Source of the DNA: Hyphomicrobiales bacterium
GTDB lineage: Bacteria; Pseudomonadota; Alphaproteobacteria; Rhizobiales; RI-29
Length of the DNA: 64,000 bases
Direction: 5' to 3'
Assembly: GCA_016125495.1 (NCBI GenBank)
Contig: WGLQ01000004.1
Location: forward strand, 248,001-312,000
Shown: positions 54,895 to 64,000 of the stretch, piece by piece
How the letters are laid out: every line of letters starts with the position of its first letter
How positions within the stretch are numbered: the first letter of the stretch is position 1
Made by a program: the position numbers and the translations under genes
The notes under the pieces: generated by a model
Told to the model about the DNA's origin: nothing
Database searches by the model: none
What the model saw: the letters and a program-made list of their open reading frames with translations, nothing else

Positions 54895-55081
54895 CCTGGC
54901 TGCCTAGACGAGGCGGATGGCGTCCGCAATGGGCCGCGGGGCGAAGGAATGCGCATGGCGGCCTATGGTTCGGCGTGGCTACTGGAGTTGTCGGTGCCGG
55001 TTTGCTAGTTCGTTCGATGCTCCGAAGGCGTTGGGGTGTCGCCCCGCTGCGCTCGGAAGAAGGAGGTCGAGGGTAGGTACG

Positions 55082-58000
55082 ATGAACTCGTTCCTGTTGA
55101 CGCTCGCCACGCTGGTCGTGCTGGTTCTCGGCGCACTTTTCGCCGTGCCGCTTTTCGTCGACTGGAACACCTACCGGGCAGCCATCGAGCAGCAGGCCAG
55201 CGAGATCGTCGGGCGCGAGGTGCGCATTGGTGGCCAGGTTTCGCTCAGCCTGCTGCCCGCGCCCTATCTCGACCTCGAGAACATTCGCGTCGCCGACGTT
55301 TCAGGCCGCTTCGACAACGCCTTCCTGCGACTCGAGCGGGCAACCGTCTGGCTCTCGATACCGCCTTTGCTCCAGGGGCGTGTGGAAGCGCGCAAGGTCG
55401 CGCTCGTCGAACCCCGCCTGCGCCTGGCCATCGATTCCGAGGGGCGTGGCAACTGGGAAGGTCTCGGCGATACCGCGCGCTTCAACCTGGACGCTGGCGA
55501 CATCGCCCTGCAGTCAGTCGTGATCGAGGATGGCCGGATCAGTCTCCACGCCCCCTCGAATGAACGAATCCTCGACTTCGACAAGCTCTCGGGTGAGTTG
55601 TCCGCCGCCACGCTCGATGGCCCCTTCCGTTTCAGAGGCACCACCGAACGATCCGGCATCGAGCACGAGGTCTGGCTGACGACGGGGCGCCGCGAGCCGA
55701 CCGGTGGCATCAAGTTCTCGTCCGGCATGAAGCCCGCCACACGCGCGAGCGGCTCCGGCGACTACAGTTTCGCCGGCGAACTGATCGTCGGGACCGATGG
55801 CGCCCGCATCGAGGGAGGACTGGTTTCCCGCCACGCCATCCCGATCGGGTGGACGGCGGGGAGCATACGGTCGCAGGCCCTCCCCGCGGATCGCGGCGCG
55901 GTCCTTCCGGCCGAACTTCGTGCCACCGTCGAAGCCGATGGCTCGGCCCTGCGTTTCGGCCAGATCGCCTTGACCTTCGAGAGCGGCGGTCGCCCGCAGC
56001 TGGTGAGCGGCGAGGCGACACTGGACTGGCGCGAGAAGCTGACGCTCGATTCGAGCTTTTCCGCGCGCTGGCTCGATCTCGATCGCCTCGCCAGCCCGGC
56101 CGTCGGATCCTCGGGCGCCGATAGCGGCAGCGAGGGCGACACCGGGCAGGACGTCACGGTCGGCAACGCCGTTGCACTCGCTCGCCCGCTCGCCGGTCTC
56201 GAAGCGATCGCCGAGGCGATCCTCGCCGGCGCCGTGTTGGACGGCGATGCGCGCTATCGTCTCGCCGTCGAAAAGCTCAACCTCGGTGGCGATCTCGTCG
56301 ATGGTCTCTCGCTCGAGGTGCGCCGTCGCAGTCCGACCCAGCCCGTCGAGATCGTCGGATTGCGCGCGGCCCTGCCGGGCTCGAGCCACCTCGCGATCGA
56401 GGGACGCTTGACCGGCCGACCGTCTGGCGGTGTCGCCTTCGGCGGTACCGTCGAATTGCACGGTGCCAATCTGGCGCGAGTGCTGAAATGGGCCGGCGGC
56501 GACGAGGTTTCGCAGCTGCTGCACATGCCGGAGGTCGAGGACCACTTCGCGATCGCCGCCAGTCTGGCCGTCGACGAGGCGGCCATCGCACTGCGCGAAG
56601 CCTACGGCGAGCTTGGCCAGAATGCCTTCAGGGGCGCCATTCAGGTCGGCGCCGGTTCCGAAGGAAAGCTGCAGCTGCGCCTCGAGAGCGACCGCCTCGA
56701 CCTGCGCCGGATCGCTCCGGGCGACTTCCACCTCGCCGCGCTCGGCACCGAACTCGGCATCATCGCCGACCTCGAGGGCGATGCCGCTGGCGGGCTGCCG
56801 CTGGCCCGTCGTCTGGCCGGCCGTGACGCCCGCCTCGATATCGAGATCGGCGAGATCGTTCTGCCGGACCGAACGTTGAGCGACGTGATCGCCAAACTGG
56901 GGTTGGAGTCCGATCGCCTGCAGGTCGACCGCCTCTCGCTGGTCTCGAGTGACGGCATCGAGCTGTCGCTGGAGGGGCTCGTCGAGGATGCCCGGCGCGA
57001 GCCGCGCGGCAACTTGCGTTATGTGGTGGCCGGCGCGACCCCTGCCGCCGTCGAGGAACTTCTCTCGGGTAGCTCCGACCTCCTGGCCGATCGCATCCGC
57101 ACCCGCCTTGCCGGCACGCTTGCCCCTATGCGCCTCGCCGGCGTTGCGAGTTTCGGTCAGCGCGGGGCGGCGACCCTCGATCTGTCAGCCGACGGCGCCG
57201 CGGGCGCGAGCCGCATCGTCGCCCTGGTACGCAGCGACACCCCGGGCGGCAGCCTTTCCGAGGGCCTCCTCGATGTCACCGTGTCGGCCGAGACCGAGCG
57301 TCCCGCCGATCTCCTCGTCCAACTCGCCCCATCGCGGCGGCGCGAGCGCCTCGCGCGCGTCCTGGCGGACGGGTCGGGCTCGGCGCGAGCATCGGCGCGG
57401 GCGAACGGCTTCCTGTCGTTGCGCGCGACCGGCCGCCTCGTCGATGGCATGGCGACCGTCTTCGGTGTCGAAGCAGGACCGCTCACCGCCGGGTTCGCGG
57501 GGACCACCGGTCTCGCCGATGGCGAGATCGAGCTCTCCGGCACCGCTGAATTGAGCACCAGCAACGCCGTTGCGGCCCTCGCGATCCTCGATGCCGACGC
57601 CGCTGGTTTCGTGCATCCCGGCCCGCTCGCCTTCAAGTCGGGCCTGACCGCCAGCCGTCGGCGCATCGCGCTCGCCTCGGGAGCGGTTCGCGGCGATGGC
57701 CTCATCGTCGATGGCGACGGACAGGTGTCCTTCGACGACGATGTGACGCGCATCGACGGTTCGATCCGCTTTGCCGACGTCTCCCTCGGTGCCCTCATGG
57801 CGTTGAGCGTTGCCCCGTCGGGCAGTACCGCCCAGGAAACCGCCATCGGCCGGTTGCAGGGTGGGCTCGCCGGTCGCGCGGCGGCGATCGGTGGCGACGA
57901 TGGTGACGTCACCACCCTCGCGCGGTCCCCGGAGCCGCAGGGCGGCTGGCTGAGCGACGATCCCTTCGATTTCTCTCCTCTCGCCGGCGTATCGGCCGAA

Positions 58001-59560
58001 ATCCGGGTGTTCGCGGATCGCCTCGAGGTGGCCCCCGACCTCGTCGTCGAGGATGCCCGCATGGGGGTCCGCCTCGAGGAAGGCGCCATCACGGTTTCGG
58101 CGCTCGAGGCCAGGGCCCTCGGTGGAACCCTCGCGGCTCGCGGCGCGATCACGAAGGTTCCGGCCGGCGCCGACTTGCGCCTCGAGGTTCGCGGCGAGGC
58201 CATGAAGATCGCCGCGCTGCTGTCGGCCGCCTCCGGCGAACGCCTTGTCGGCAGCGTCGAGCCGACGGCGGGCAGCCCGGCGGCGTTCGGGGTTGCGGCG
58301 CCGGTCGTTCCTTTGCCTTCGCCAGCTTCGCGGCGGCAGACTATCGAGACGGTGGCGGCAGCAGGCCCCGTGCGCGAACGCGTAGTAGCGGCGGGACCCG
58401 ACGATGCCGCTGGTGGGGCGGACGAGGATGCCGCTCAGGGCACCTTCGATGTGGAGGTGCAGGCGGGTGGCCGCGGCCTCAGCCCGCGCGGCGTTGCCAC
58501 CGTTCTCGCCGGCACCGGGCGTCTCGAACTGTCTGCGGGCTGGCTGGTCGGGGCATCCCCTGGCGCCGTCTCCGAGGAGAGCCGCAACGCCATCGAGGCC
58601 GAGGAGGCCGTGAGCGAGGAGCGTCTCGCCGAGCGGCTCCGCGAGCGGCTGCGCGACGCGCGCTTTCCGTTCCCCGGCTTCGAGCTGCCCTTCGTCATCG
58701 AGGATGGCACGGCGCGGGTCCGTGGCGTGCGGATCGCTGCGGCCGACGGGCGAGCGGCGCTGACGATGGACACCTATCTCGATTTCGCTCGCCTCGCCTA
58801 CGACAGCGAGTGGACACTGACCGAGCAGCCTGACATCGGCGAGCGCGGCATCCTCACCTTGCCGCCCGTGACCATCGTGCATTCGGGGCCATTGAACGGC
58901 CTCGGTCGCCACGAGCCACGCATCGAGATCGGCGCGCTGGCGCGCGAGTTGACCGTTCGCCAGATGGAAACCAACGTCGAGCGCCTCGAAGCGCTGCGCC
59001 GGGCAACGGAAGGCCTGGCAGCGACCGGGAGGGAGCAGGCTGGTGAATCCGGACAGCCCGCGGCTCCGCCGGCCGGGTCCGTCGCCGTGCAAAGGGCCCC
59101 GGATTCCTCTTTGCGAGAGCCGGCAGTTTCCGAAACTGTCGTGCCCAAGCCGCTCATCGTGTTCGACCCGGCCGCCGCCGCCGTCACCATCGGCGGGCGG
59201 ACCGCTGGCAGCTCTGGTATCACCGTTGCGCCGCTCGCGCCGCCGCCATCCTCGTTTCCCGAGACGTGGCAGGCCGCACCGAGCGCCGTTCCGAAACGGG
59301 CGGCCGATTCCGCGCTCGAGAGTTCGCGCATCGCCCCGCCGACGACCGCGCTCATTTCCGATTGGCGCGCCGCTCCCGAGGCGACGCAAACAACCGGTTC
59401 GGGCGGCTCGGTGGAGTTGCCGACCGGGACCAGGGCCGCTCCCGAGGCGGTTGATGCGAGCCCACGCGCGGCACGGCGCGAGCCCGAGCCCGTGCGGCGC
59501 CAATCCGGCAGCACGCGCCGCACCCGCGCTCCGTCGGATGCCTTCAATTCCGAGAGGTGA
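55082..59560 (+). CDS. AsmA family protein, very large (about 1492 residues)
   Basis: AsmA-like proteins bridge or act near the inner and outer membranes and move phospholipids or tune outer-membrane assembly. The protein begins with one membrane helix (MNSFLLTLATLVVLVLGALF), then LFVDWNTYRAAIEQQ and a long beta-groove region built of LDLENIRVADVSG-like repeats, with the AsmA_2 signature (VQAGGRGLSPRGVATVLAGTG pattern near residue 1130). The last 220 residues are Pro/Ala/Ser-rich and likely disordered. ATG 55082 follows GAGGGTAGG. It is longer than typical AsmA (600-1200). It converges on the RHH gene. Confidence 0.9.
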   Translation: MNSFLLTLATLVVLVLGALFAVPLFVDWNTYRAAIEQQASEIVGREVRIGGQVSLSLLPAPYLDLENIRVADVSGRFDNAFLRLERATVWLSIPPLLQGRVEARKVALVEPRLRLAIDSEGRGNWEGLGDTARFNLDAGDIALQSVVIEDGRISLHAPSNERILDFDKLSGELSAATLDGPFRFRGTTERSGIEHEVWLTTGRREPTGGIKFSSGMKPATRASGSGDYSFAGELIVGTDGARIEGGLVSRHAIPIGWTAGSIRSQALPADRGAVLPAELRATVEADGSALRFGQIALTFESGGRPQLVSGEATLDWREKLTLDSSFSARWLDLDRLASPAVGSSGADSGSEGDTGQDVTVGNAVALARPLAGLEAIAEAILAGAVLDGDARYRLAVEKLNLGGDLVDGLSLEVRRRSPTQPVEIVGLRAALPGSSHLAIEGRLTGRPSGGVAFGGTVELHGANLARVLKWAGGDEVSQLLHMPEVEDHFAIAASLAVDEAAIALREAYGELGQNAFRGAIQVGAGSEGKLQLRLESDRLDLRRIAPGDFHLAALGTELGIIADLEGDAAGGLPLARRLAGRDARLDIEIGEIVLPDRTLSDVIAKLGLESDRLQVDRLSLVSSDGIELSLEGLVEDARREPRGNLRYVVAGATPAAVEELLSGSSDLLADRIRTRLAGTLAPMRLAGVASFGQRGAATLDLSADGAAGASRIVALVRSDTPGGSLSEGLLDVTVSAETERPADLLVQLAPSRRRERLARVLADGSGSARASARANGFLSLRATGRLVDGMATVFGVEAGPLTAGFAGTTGLADGEIELSGTAELSTSNAVAALAILDADAAGFVHPGPLAFKSGLTASRRRIALASGAVRGDGLIVDGDGQVSFDDDVTRIDGSIRFADVSLGALMALSVAPSGSTAQETAIGRLQGGLAGRAAAIGGDDGDVTTLARSPEPQGGWLSDDPFDFSPLAGVSAEIRVFADRLEVAPDLVVEDARMGVRLEEGAITVSALEARALGGTLAARGAITKVPAGADLRLEVRGEAMKIAALLSAASGERLVGSVEPTAGSPAAFGVAAPVVPLPSPASRRQTIETVAAAGPVRERVVAAGPDDAAGGADEDAAQGTFDVEVQAGGRGLSPRGVATVLAGTGRLELSAGWLVGASPGAVSEESRNAIEAEEAVSEERLAERLRERLRDARFPFPGFELPFVIEDGTARVRGVRIAAADGRAALTMDTYLDFARLAYDSEWTLTEQPDIGERGILTLPPVTIVHSGPLNGLGRHEPRIEIGALARELTVRQMETNVERLEALRRATEGLAATGREQAGESGQPAAPPAGSVAVQRAPDSSLREPAVSETVVPKPLIVFDPAAAAVTIGGRTAGSSGITVAPLAPPPSSFPETWQAAPSAVPKRAADSALESSRIAPPTTALISDWRAAPEATQTTGSGGSVELPTGTRAAPEAVDASPRAARREPEPVRRQSGSTRRTRAPSDAFNSER

Positions 59561-59649
59561 GCCATCGCTCGTGACAGCGCCTTCTGGCGCCGTGCGATGA
59601 GGTCACGTCACGAGCGGGCATCGGAACGGAAATGACCGCGTCGGGCCGC

Positions 59650-60114
59650 TCACTGTCGGCTCGCGGCGTCCCCCGCCTCGCCGTTGGCACCGGCCCCCGA
59701 CCTGTCGACCAGCCAGAGGAGCGCGGCCACCCGGAGCGCCCCCGAAAGACCCGCCGAGCCTTGCCCGGCAACGATCGACTCGCGTTCGCCTGCCTGGAGC
59801 CGTTCACCATCCACGCGGGCAGCGAGGGCGTTGAGCGAGAGCCCCTCGTCCTCGGCCATCGCCCGCAGCACCAGCCAGAACGCTTCCTCGAGAGAAACCG
59901 ATGTCCGGTGTCCGGCGATGGTGAGGGAGCGCTTCGCGGGCCGCGCGAGCTGTCGTGCCGAGCGCCGCGCCGGTCGGCCCACGGAGGCATCAGGGGCACG
60001 TCCTGCGCCCTCCCCTGGCGGATCGGACGCCAGTTCGGCGAGCACCCGCGCAAGCGGTGAGCGCTCATTCGCCCGCGGTTCCGCGTCCTTGTCCGCGCTC
60101 CCCGCCCGGCTCAC
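59650..60114 (-). CDS. Ribbon-helix-helix domain protein (RHH_4)
   Basis: The 154-residue protein has a PF13467-type core [20 protein letters not shown] followed by [21 protein letters not shown] (about residues 62-103), flanked by Ala/Arg/Pro-rich tails. RHH_4 proteins occur downstream of fumC in many alphaproteobacteria, and DNA binding is presumed. The start is GTG 60114 within a GTGA overlap with the fumC stop, so translation is coupled. The long N-terminal tail is poorly conserved in composition. Confidence 0.82.
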   Translation of the reverse strand: MSRAGSADKDAEPRANERSPLARVLAELASDPPGEGAGRAPDASVGRPARRSARQLARPAKRSLTIAGHRTSVSLEEAFWLVLRAMAEDEGLSLNALAARVDGERLQAGERESIVAGQGSAGLSGALRVAALLWLVDRSGAGANGEAGDAASRQ

Positions 60115-61508
60115 GTCGACGACGGCCCGATCATCTTTTCAGGCACGACGATGGCATCGAAATCCTCGGCCGCAATGCCGTCGCGCACCGCTTCCTCGCG
60201 CAGCGTCGTGCCGTTCTTGTGCGCGGTCTTGGCGATCCTCGCGGCGCGGTCGTAGCCGTATTTCTCCTTGAGCGGCGTGACCAGCATCAGCGAATTCTCC
60301 AGACCCCGCTTGATGTTGTCGAGGCGCGGTTCGATCCCGACGACGCAGTTGTCGGTGAACGAGACGGCGGCATCGGCCAGCAGACGCACCGACTGGAGGA
60401 AATTGTAGGCCATCATCGGATTGAAGACGTTGAGTTCGAAATGGCCCTGGCTGCCGGCGAAGGTGATGGCGGCATTGTTGCCGTGAATGTGGGCCGCGAC
60501 CTGCGTCAACGCCTCCGACTGGGTCGGGTTGACCTTGCCCGGCATGATCGAGGAGCCGGGCTCGTTCTCCGGCAACGCCAGCTCGCCGAGACCGGCGCGG
60601 GGGCCGGAGCCGAGGAAGCGGATGTCGTTGGCGATCTTGAAGCAGCTCATCGCGACGGTCGTGATGGCGCCGTGCGTCATGACCATGGCGTCGTGCGCCG
60701 CCAGTGCCTCGAATTTGTTCGGGGCGGTTTTGAAATCGAGACCGGTGATTTCGGCGATTCGCTCGGCGACCTTCTCGGCGAAACCGACCGGCGCCGCGAG
60801 ACCCGTGCCGACGGCGGTGCCGCCCTGGGCCAGCTCCATCAGCTCCGGCATGGTGGACTGGATCCGCAGAATGCCATTCTCGATCTGTTTGGCGTAGCCG
60901 GAAAACTCCTGGCCGAGTGTGATCGGGGTCGCGTCCTGGGTGTGTGTTCGGCCGATCTTGATGATGTGCCCCCACGCCTTCGCCTTGGCATCGAGCGCGG
61001 CGTGCAGCTTGCGCAGCGCCGGGATGAGCCGGTGGACGATCTCCTCGGCGCAAGCGATGTGCATTGCGGTCGGGAAGGTGTCGTTCGACGACTGGCTCAT
61101 GTTGACGTGGTCATTGGGGTGGATCGGCTTCTTGGAGCCCATCTCGCCGCCCATCATCTCGATGGCGCGGTTCGAGATCACCTCGTTGGCATTCATGTTC
61201 GATTGTGTGCCCGAGCCGGTCTGCCAGACGACGAGGGGGAAGTGGGCGTCGAGCTTGCCCTCGATCACCTCGTCGGCGGCCGCGACGATCACGGCGCCGA
61301 GCGCGGGATCGAGCTTGCCGAGCGCCATGTTGGCTTCGGCCGCCGCCTTTTTGACGATACCGAGCGCCCGGATGATCGGGACGGGCTGCTTTTCCCAGCC
61401 GATCTTGAAGTTGCCGAGCGAGCGTTGCGCTTGGGCGCCCCAGTAGCGGTTGGCCTCGACCTCGATGGGACCGAACGTATCGGTCTCGGTGCGGGTTGCT
61501 GAGGTCAT
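60111..61508 (-). CDS. fumC: Fumarate hydratase, class II
   Basis: It interconverts fumarate and malate in the TCA cycle without an iron-sulfur cluster. The 465-residue protein has [13 protein letters not shown], the substrate-site [11 protein letters not shown] and the signature [11 protein letters not shown]. The length and both active-site loops are standard. It is the first gene of a two-gene unit with the RHH protein. A 165-bp interval separates it from the GNAT gene. Confidence 0.98.
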   Translation of the reverse strand: MTSATRTETDTFGPIEVEANRYWGAQAQRSLGNFKIGWEKQPVPIIRALGIVKKAAAEANMALGKLDPALGAVIVAAADEVIEGKLDAHFPLVVWQTGSGTQSNMNANEVISNRAIEMMGGEMGSKKPIHPNDHVNMSQSSNDTFPTAMHIACAEEIVHRLIPALRKLHAALDAKAKAWGHIIKIGRTHTQDATPITLGQEFSGYAKQIENGILRIQSTMPELMELAQGGTAVGTGLAAPVGFAEKVAERIAEITGLDFKTAPNKFEALAAHDAMVMTHGAITTVAMSCFKIANDIRFLGSGPRAGLGELALPENEPGSSIMPGKVNPTQSEALTQVAAHIHGNNAAITFAGSQGHFELNVFNPMMAYNFLQSVRLLADAAVSFTDNCVVGIEPRLDNIKRGLENSLMLVTPLKEKYGYDRAARIAKTAHKNGTTLREEAVRDGIAAEDFDAIVVPEKMIGPSST

Positions 61509-61673
61509 GGCTCACTTGCCTCCTGGTGTGATGGGACGGCACATTGCGGGCCGAAGCGCCCATGGAACTGCGCTTGGCGGCCCGCCGCGCGGATGTGCGG
61601 GACTATAGTCGTGACCCCGCCTCTTGGAGAAGTGAGCCGTTCGGATTGCCGCCGCCATGGTTCTGCGAACGCC

Positions 61674-62174
61674 TTACGTCGGCGTCGGGGCATCGACTTG
61701 CCGCCAGAGCCGGTCGACATAGCGCGTGAATCCCAGTCCCTCGAAGAACGCGATCGAGGCTCGATTGAAGGACCATACGTTGGCCGTGATCATCGTGGCT
61801 CCGAGGCGGCGGGCATGCCCGGCGAGCGGGGCTGCGAGCGCGCTGGCCATGCCGCGCCGTCGCTTGTTGGCCGCGACCGCGAGGTGATGGACGAGCAGCG
61901 CCTTGTATGACCGCGTGAGGGTGGTCTCCGGCAGCTCCATCAGCTCGGCAAAGAGGTAGCCTTCGACCTGATCGCCGTCGAGTGCGACCAGCATAATGAC
62001 GCCGGGCTTCTGGATGAGGTCGACGATCTCCGCACTCGCAAGGCCGCCCGGCTTGAACAGCCAGCCGCAATTGGCGACGTGCAACGCCTGGACATCCCGG
62101 TTGAGCCGCGCGATGGCTGCTGCGTCACCTGCTGCTGCGACCCTCACCTCGTAGCTCGGGACGGCGCTCGCCAT
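61674..62174 (-). CDS. GNAT family N-acetyltransferase
   Basis: The 166-residue protein has the GNAT layout: strand VRVAAAGDAAAIARLNRDVQ, the acetyl-CoA loop VAANKRRRGMASALAAPLAG (motif A with R-x-x-G-x-A) and the C-terminal NVWSFNRASIAFFEGLGF. The substrate is unknown. Its start ATG is five bases past the fnrL stop, on the same strand, so it is probably cotranscribed with the regulator. Confidence 0.85.
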   Translation of the reverse strand: MASAVPSYEVRVAAAGDAAAIARLNRDVQALHVANCGWLFKPGGLASAEIVDLIQKPGVIMLVALDGDQVEGYLFAELMELPETTLTRSYKALLVHHLAVAANKRRRGMASALAAPLAGHARRLGATMITANVWSFNRASIAFFEGLGFTRYVDRLWRQVDAPTPT

Positions 62175-62178
62175 CGCG

Positions 62179-62931
62179 TCACTCGCCTTCGGCGGCTGCC
62201 ACGAGGCGTTCGAAGGCCGGCACCTGGATTTCCCGGCTCGAACCGATCGAGATGATGCCCTCGCCGTTCAGCTTCGACATCTGCCGGCTGACCGTCTCGA
62301 TGGTCATGCCGAGGTACTCGGCGATTTCGGCGCGGGTGAGCGGCAGCCGCAGAACGATGCTGTTGGAGTCCGCATCGCCCATCGCCCGCCGCGCGAGCAG
62401 CACGAGGAAGCTCGCGACCTTCTCGCGCGCCGTCTTGCGTCCGAGCAAGAGCATCCAGTCGCGCGCCGCATCGAGTTCGTCCAGCGTCATTTCGAGCAGC
62501 CGGCTCTCGAGCTGGACGGTCTCTTTCAGTATGCGGTTGAAGGGCTTCTTCTGGAATAGGCAGAGCGTGACCTCCGTGGCCGCGATCGCATCGTAGGCTT
62601 GCAGCCGGCGGTGCGCGTTGCCGACGAAGTCGGAGGGAAACAGCAACCCGACCATCTGCGTGCGGCCATCCGCGAGGGTCTTGGTCAACTTGACCACACC
62701 GGTCACGATACTGCCGACGAAGTCCGTCTCCTCGCCGGAAGCGACGATTTCCTGGCCGGGCGCATAGGTTTTGTAGCTCTTGATCGGGTTCAGTCGGTTC
62801 AGCTCCGCCTCACCGCAATAGGCACAAACCGCGCGCTCGCGGATCGGGCATTCGCCGCACTTGAGGTGTGTACGCTTGGATCCGATCGGCGGCTCGGCCG
62901 CCCCGGTGGGTTTATGCTCCATGGCGCTCAT
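62179..62931 (-). CDS. fnrL: Crp/Fnr-family oxygen-sensing regulator, FnrL type
   Basis: FnrL senses oxygen through a [4Fe-4S] cluster and controls low-oxygen genes. The 250-residue protein has an N-terminal Cys cluster KCGECPIRERAVCAYCG (Cys25, 28, 36, 39) plus Cys124 in VTLCLFQKK, matching the FnrL ligand pattern. The C-terminal HTH has Glu212, Ser215 and Arg216 in IETVSRQMSK, the E-x-x-SR set that reads TTGAT half-sites. The ATG at 62931 has GAGG four bases upstream, short but usable. It precedes the GNAT gene. Candidate targets are the boxes at 16888, 19439 and 52739. Confidence 0.9.
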   Translation of the reverse strand: MSAMEHKPTGAAEPPIGSKRTHLKCGECPIRERAVCAYCGEAELNRLNPIKSYKTYAPGQEIVASGEETDFVGSIVTGVVKLTKTLADGRTQMVGLLFPSDFVGNAHRRLQAYDAIAATEVTLCLFQKKPFNRILKETVQLESRLLEMTLDELDAARDWMLLLGRKTAREKVASFLVLLARRAMGDADSNSIVLRLPLTRAEIAEYLGMTIETVSRQMSKLNGEGIISIGSSREIQVPAFERLVAAAEGE

Positions 62932-63201
62932 TCAACCTCGCATAGCCCGAGAGCGGGGCGCATCGGGTTCGCAACCGCCGTGCCCCGTTTGGGGCGGCTC
63001 GACGGTCGAGGCCGGCAGAGGGGTGCTGCGGTCGCGCGTCACGAAGTCGCGATGGATCCTCTCGGCGTACATCCGAGATCGGGTGACGCTCCACAGCCGC
63101 ACTCCTTGCGCACAATAGCTTTATCGTCTGGGTACGCAAACCCTCTTCTCGCGGTTGTCAGCTGCACCGGTTCTGCACGGCCGGCCACACCAACCACACC
63201 G

Positions 63202-64000
63202 CTAGACCTGCCAAATCCGATCGAGCGCCGCATGATAAATCCGGTCGGCGAGCGTCTCGCCCTCTGGATGCCATGAAACGACGTTCTCGAGCATGATGCC
63301 GGCGTTGATCTCCATCACGCGTTCACCGTCGGGGGCCGCGGCGATGTCGACCGAGCAAAAGCGTGCCCCCGCCGCCGCCTGTGCACGGCGCGCGAGATCG
63401 ATCGTCTCGGCGATTTCGGGGCCCTCGAGGTCGTAGAGCCGCGCTCGCGCTCCCATTCCGAGATTGTGCCGCCATTGGATCGCCACCACCTCGCCAGCCG
63501 CCGGGACGGCGCCGAGTTCGCAGGAAATCGCGCTCCAGGCGTCCTCCGACAGCGCGAGTTCGCCCTCCGCGATTCGCCGCTCGATGAGCTGGCGGTTGCT
63601 CGCCCGCCCGTCGCCGACGACCACCGGCCTCTCCTTGCCGTAGGCCAGCAGCGGCTCGCCATCGAGCAGCATCACACGCACTTCGCGGCCGAGATCCATG
63701 AACGGGCTGACCGCGACCGCCCTGGCTCGCTCGAACAGCTTTGTGACGGCCCGCTCGTAGGTCGCCGGATCACGCGCCAACAGCACTTCGCGGCCACCTG
63801 TGCCGTTGTTGTCCTTGACCACGACGTTGCGATCGAAAGCCTCGAAGGCCTCGAGAAGCCCGCGCCAGTTGCCCGGCACGTGGACGAACGGAAAGATTTC
63901 GGGATGGACGAACAGCCGGTGCGGAACGTGTGCCACCCCGGATCGAGCGAGGACCTCGGCCGTCGCCGCCTTGTCGTCGCAGAGCTTCAGCACGCTCGAG
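63202..64000 (-). CDS. ATP-grasp domain protein (RimK-like), 5' end outside window
   Basis: The frame is still open at base 64000. Its ~265 visible residues start inside the ATP-grasp lead (LKLCDDKAATAEVLARSGV), and show FDRNVVVKDNNGTGGREVLLA (ATP-binding loop pattern), EVRVMLLDGEPLLAYGKE and the metal segment FCSVDIAAAPDGERVMEINAG. This is the fold of RimK and glutathione-synthetase-like ligases, which form amide bonds using ATP. The GTG at 63993 is likely not the start. The stop is at 63202-63204. Substrate unknown. Confidence 0.8.
   Translation of the reverse strand, partial: SSVLKLCDDKAATAEVLARSGVAHVPHRLFVHPEIFPFVHVPGNWRGLLEAFEAFDRNVVVKDNNGTGGREVLLARDPATYERAVTKLFERARAVAVSPFMDLGREVRVMLLDGEPLLAYGKERPVVVGDGRASNRQLIERRIAEGELALSEDAWSAISCELGAVPAAGEVVAIQWRHNLGMGARARLYDLEGPEIAETIDLARRAQAAAGARFCSVDIAAAPDGERVMEINAGIMLENVVSWHPEGETLADRIYHAALDRIWQV

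Noticed and set aside
57185-59503. 772-codon minus-strand open frame
   Set aside because: It is the antisense of the AsmA gene and has only a low-complexity composition.

Overview
The window is a 64 kb piece of a high-GC (roughly two-thirds G+C) chromosome, almost certainly from an alphaproteobacterium and most likely from the Hyphomicrobiales. This is inferred from gene content and arrangement: groESL behind a CIRCE element, zapA divergent from a type I GAPDH gene, fumC coupled to a ribbon-helix-helix gene, a TadG-like protein, an FnrL-type regulator with cysteines, and TTGA-N6-TCAA boxes. No prophage, transposase, integrase, CRISPR array or rRNA is visible. It reads as core chromosome with small accessory islets. 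Both window edges cut a gene: recQ on the left and an ATP-grasp gene on the right.

Layout. 1-9.8 kb: recQ (partial), a small secreted Cys protein, groEL-groES, tRNA-Gln, an AnsA-type asparaginase, a C15 peptidase coupled to meaB, a membrane-anchored DUF900 hydrolase and a D-aminoacylase-like amidohydrolase. 9.8-16.8 kb: the two methylmalonyl-CoA mutase subunits, two small proteins and a HerA-like ATPase. 16.8-23.3 kb: YeeE/YedE transporter, PPK2, Fe-type SOD, Sel1 protein, ThiE-like protein and class I aldolase. 23.4-27.9 kb: acetyltransferase, secreted protein, a three-gene nitrile hydratase/thiocyanate hydrolase-like operon, GAPDH and zapA. 28-40 kb: SH3 protein, sulfatase, Na/Pi cotransporter with a Pho box, ilvC, methyltransferase, ilvH, tRNA-Glu, EamA transporter, aminopeptidase P, DUF1127-like protein and prmA. 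40-47 kb: two uncharacterised membrane proteins, EamA transporter, cobS and cobT. 47-64 kb: secreted protein, TadG-like protein, UvrD helicase, DUF2892 protein, ClC channel, a giant AsmA protein, RHH-fumC, GNAT, fnrL and ATP-grasp.

How the parts connect. The B12 theme is strong: adenosylcobalamin-dependent mutase (mutAB), its GTPase chaperone MeaB, and the last two steps of the cobalamin lower-ligand pathway (cobT, cobS) are all here, though in separate units. Three TTGATC-N2-(G/A)TCAA boxes precede the YeeE gene, ppk2 and the DUF2892 gene, and an FnrL-type regulator that should read such boxes is at 62.2-62.9 kb, so a local low-oxygen regulon is likely. A consensus Pho box lies upstream of the Na/Pi cotransporter; with PPK2 it marks a phosphate and polyphosphate theme. 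The nitrile hydratase-like operon, with its split beta subunit and His-rich alpha-like subunit, is the most unusual enzyme system in the window.
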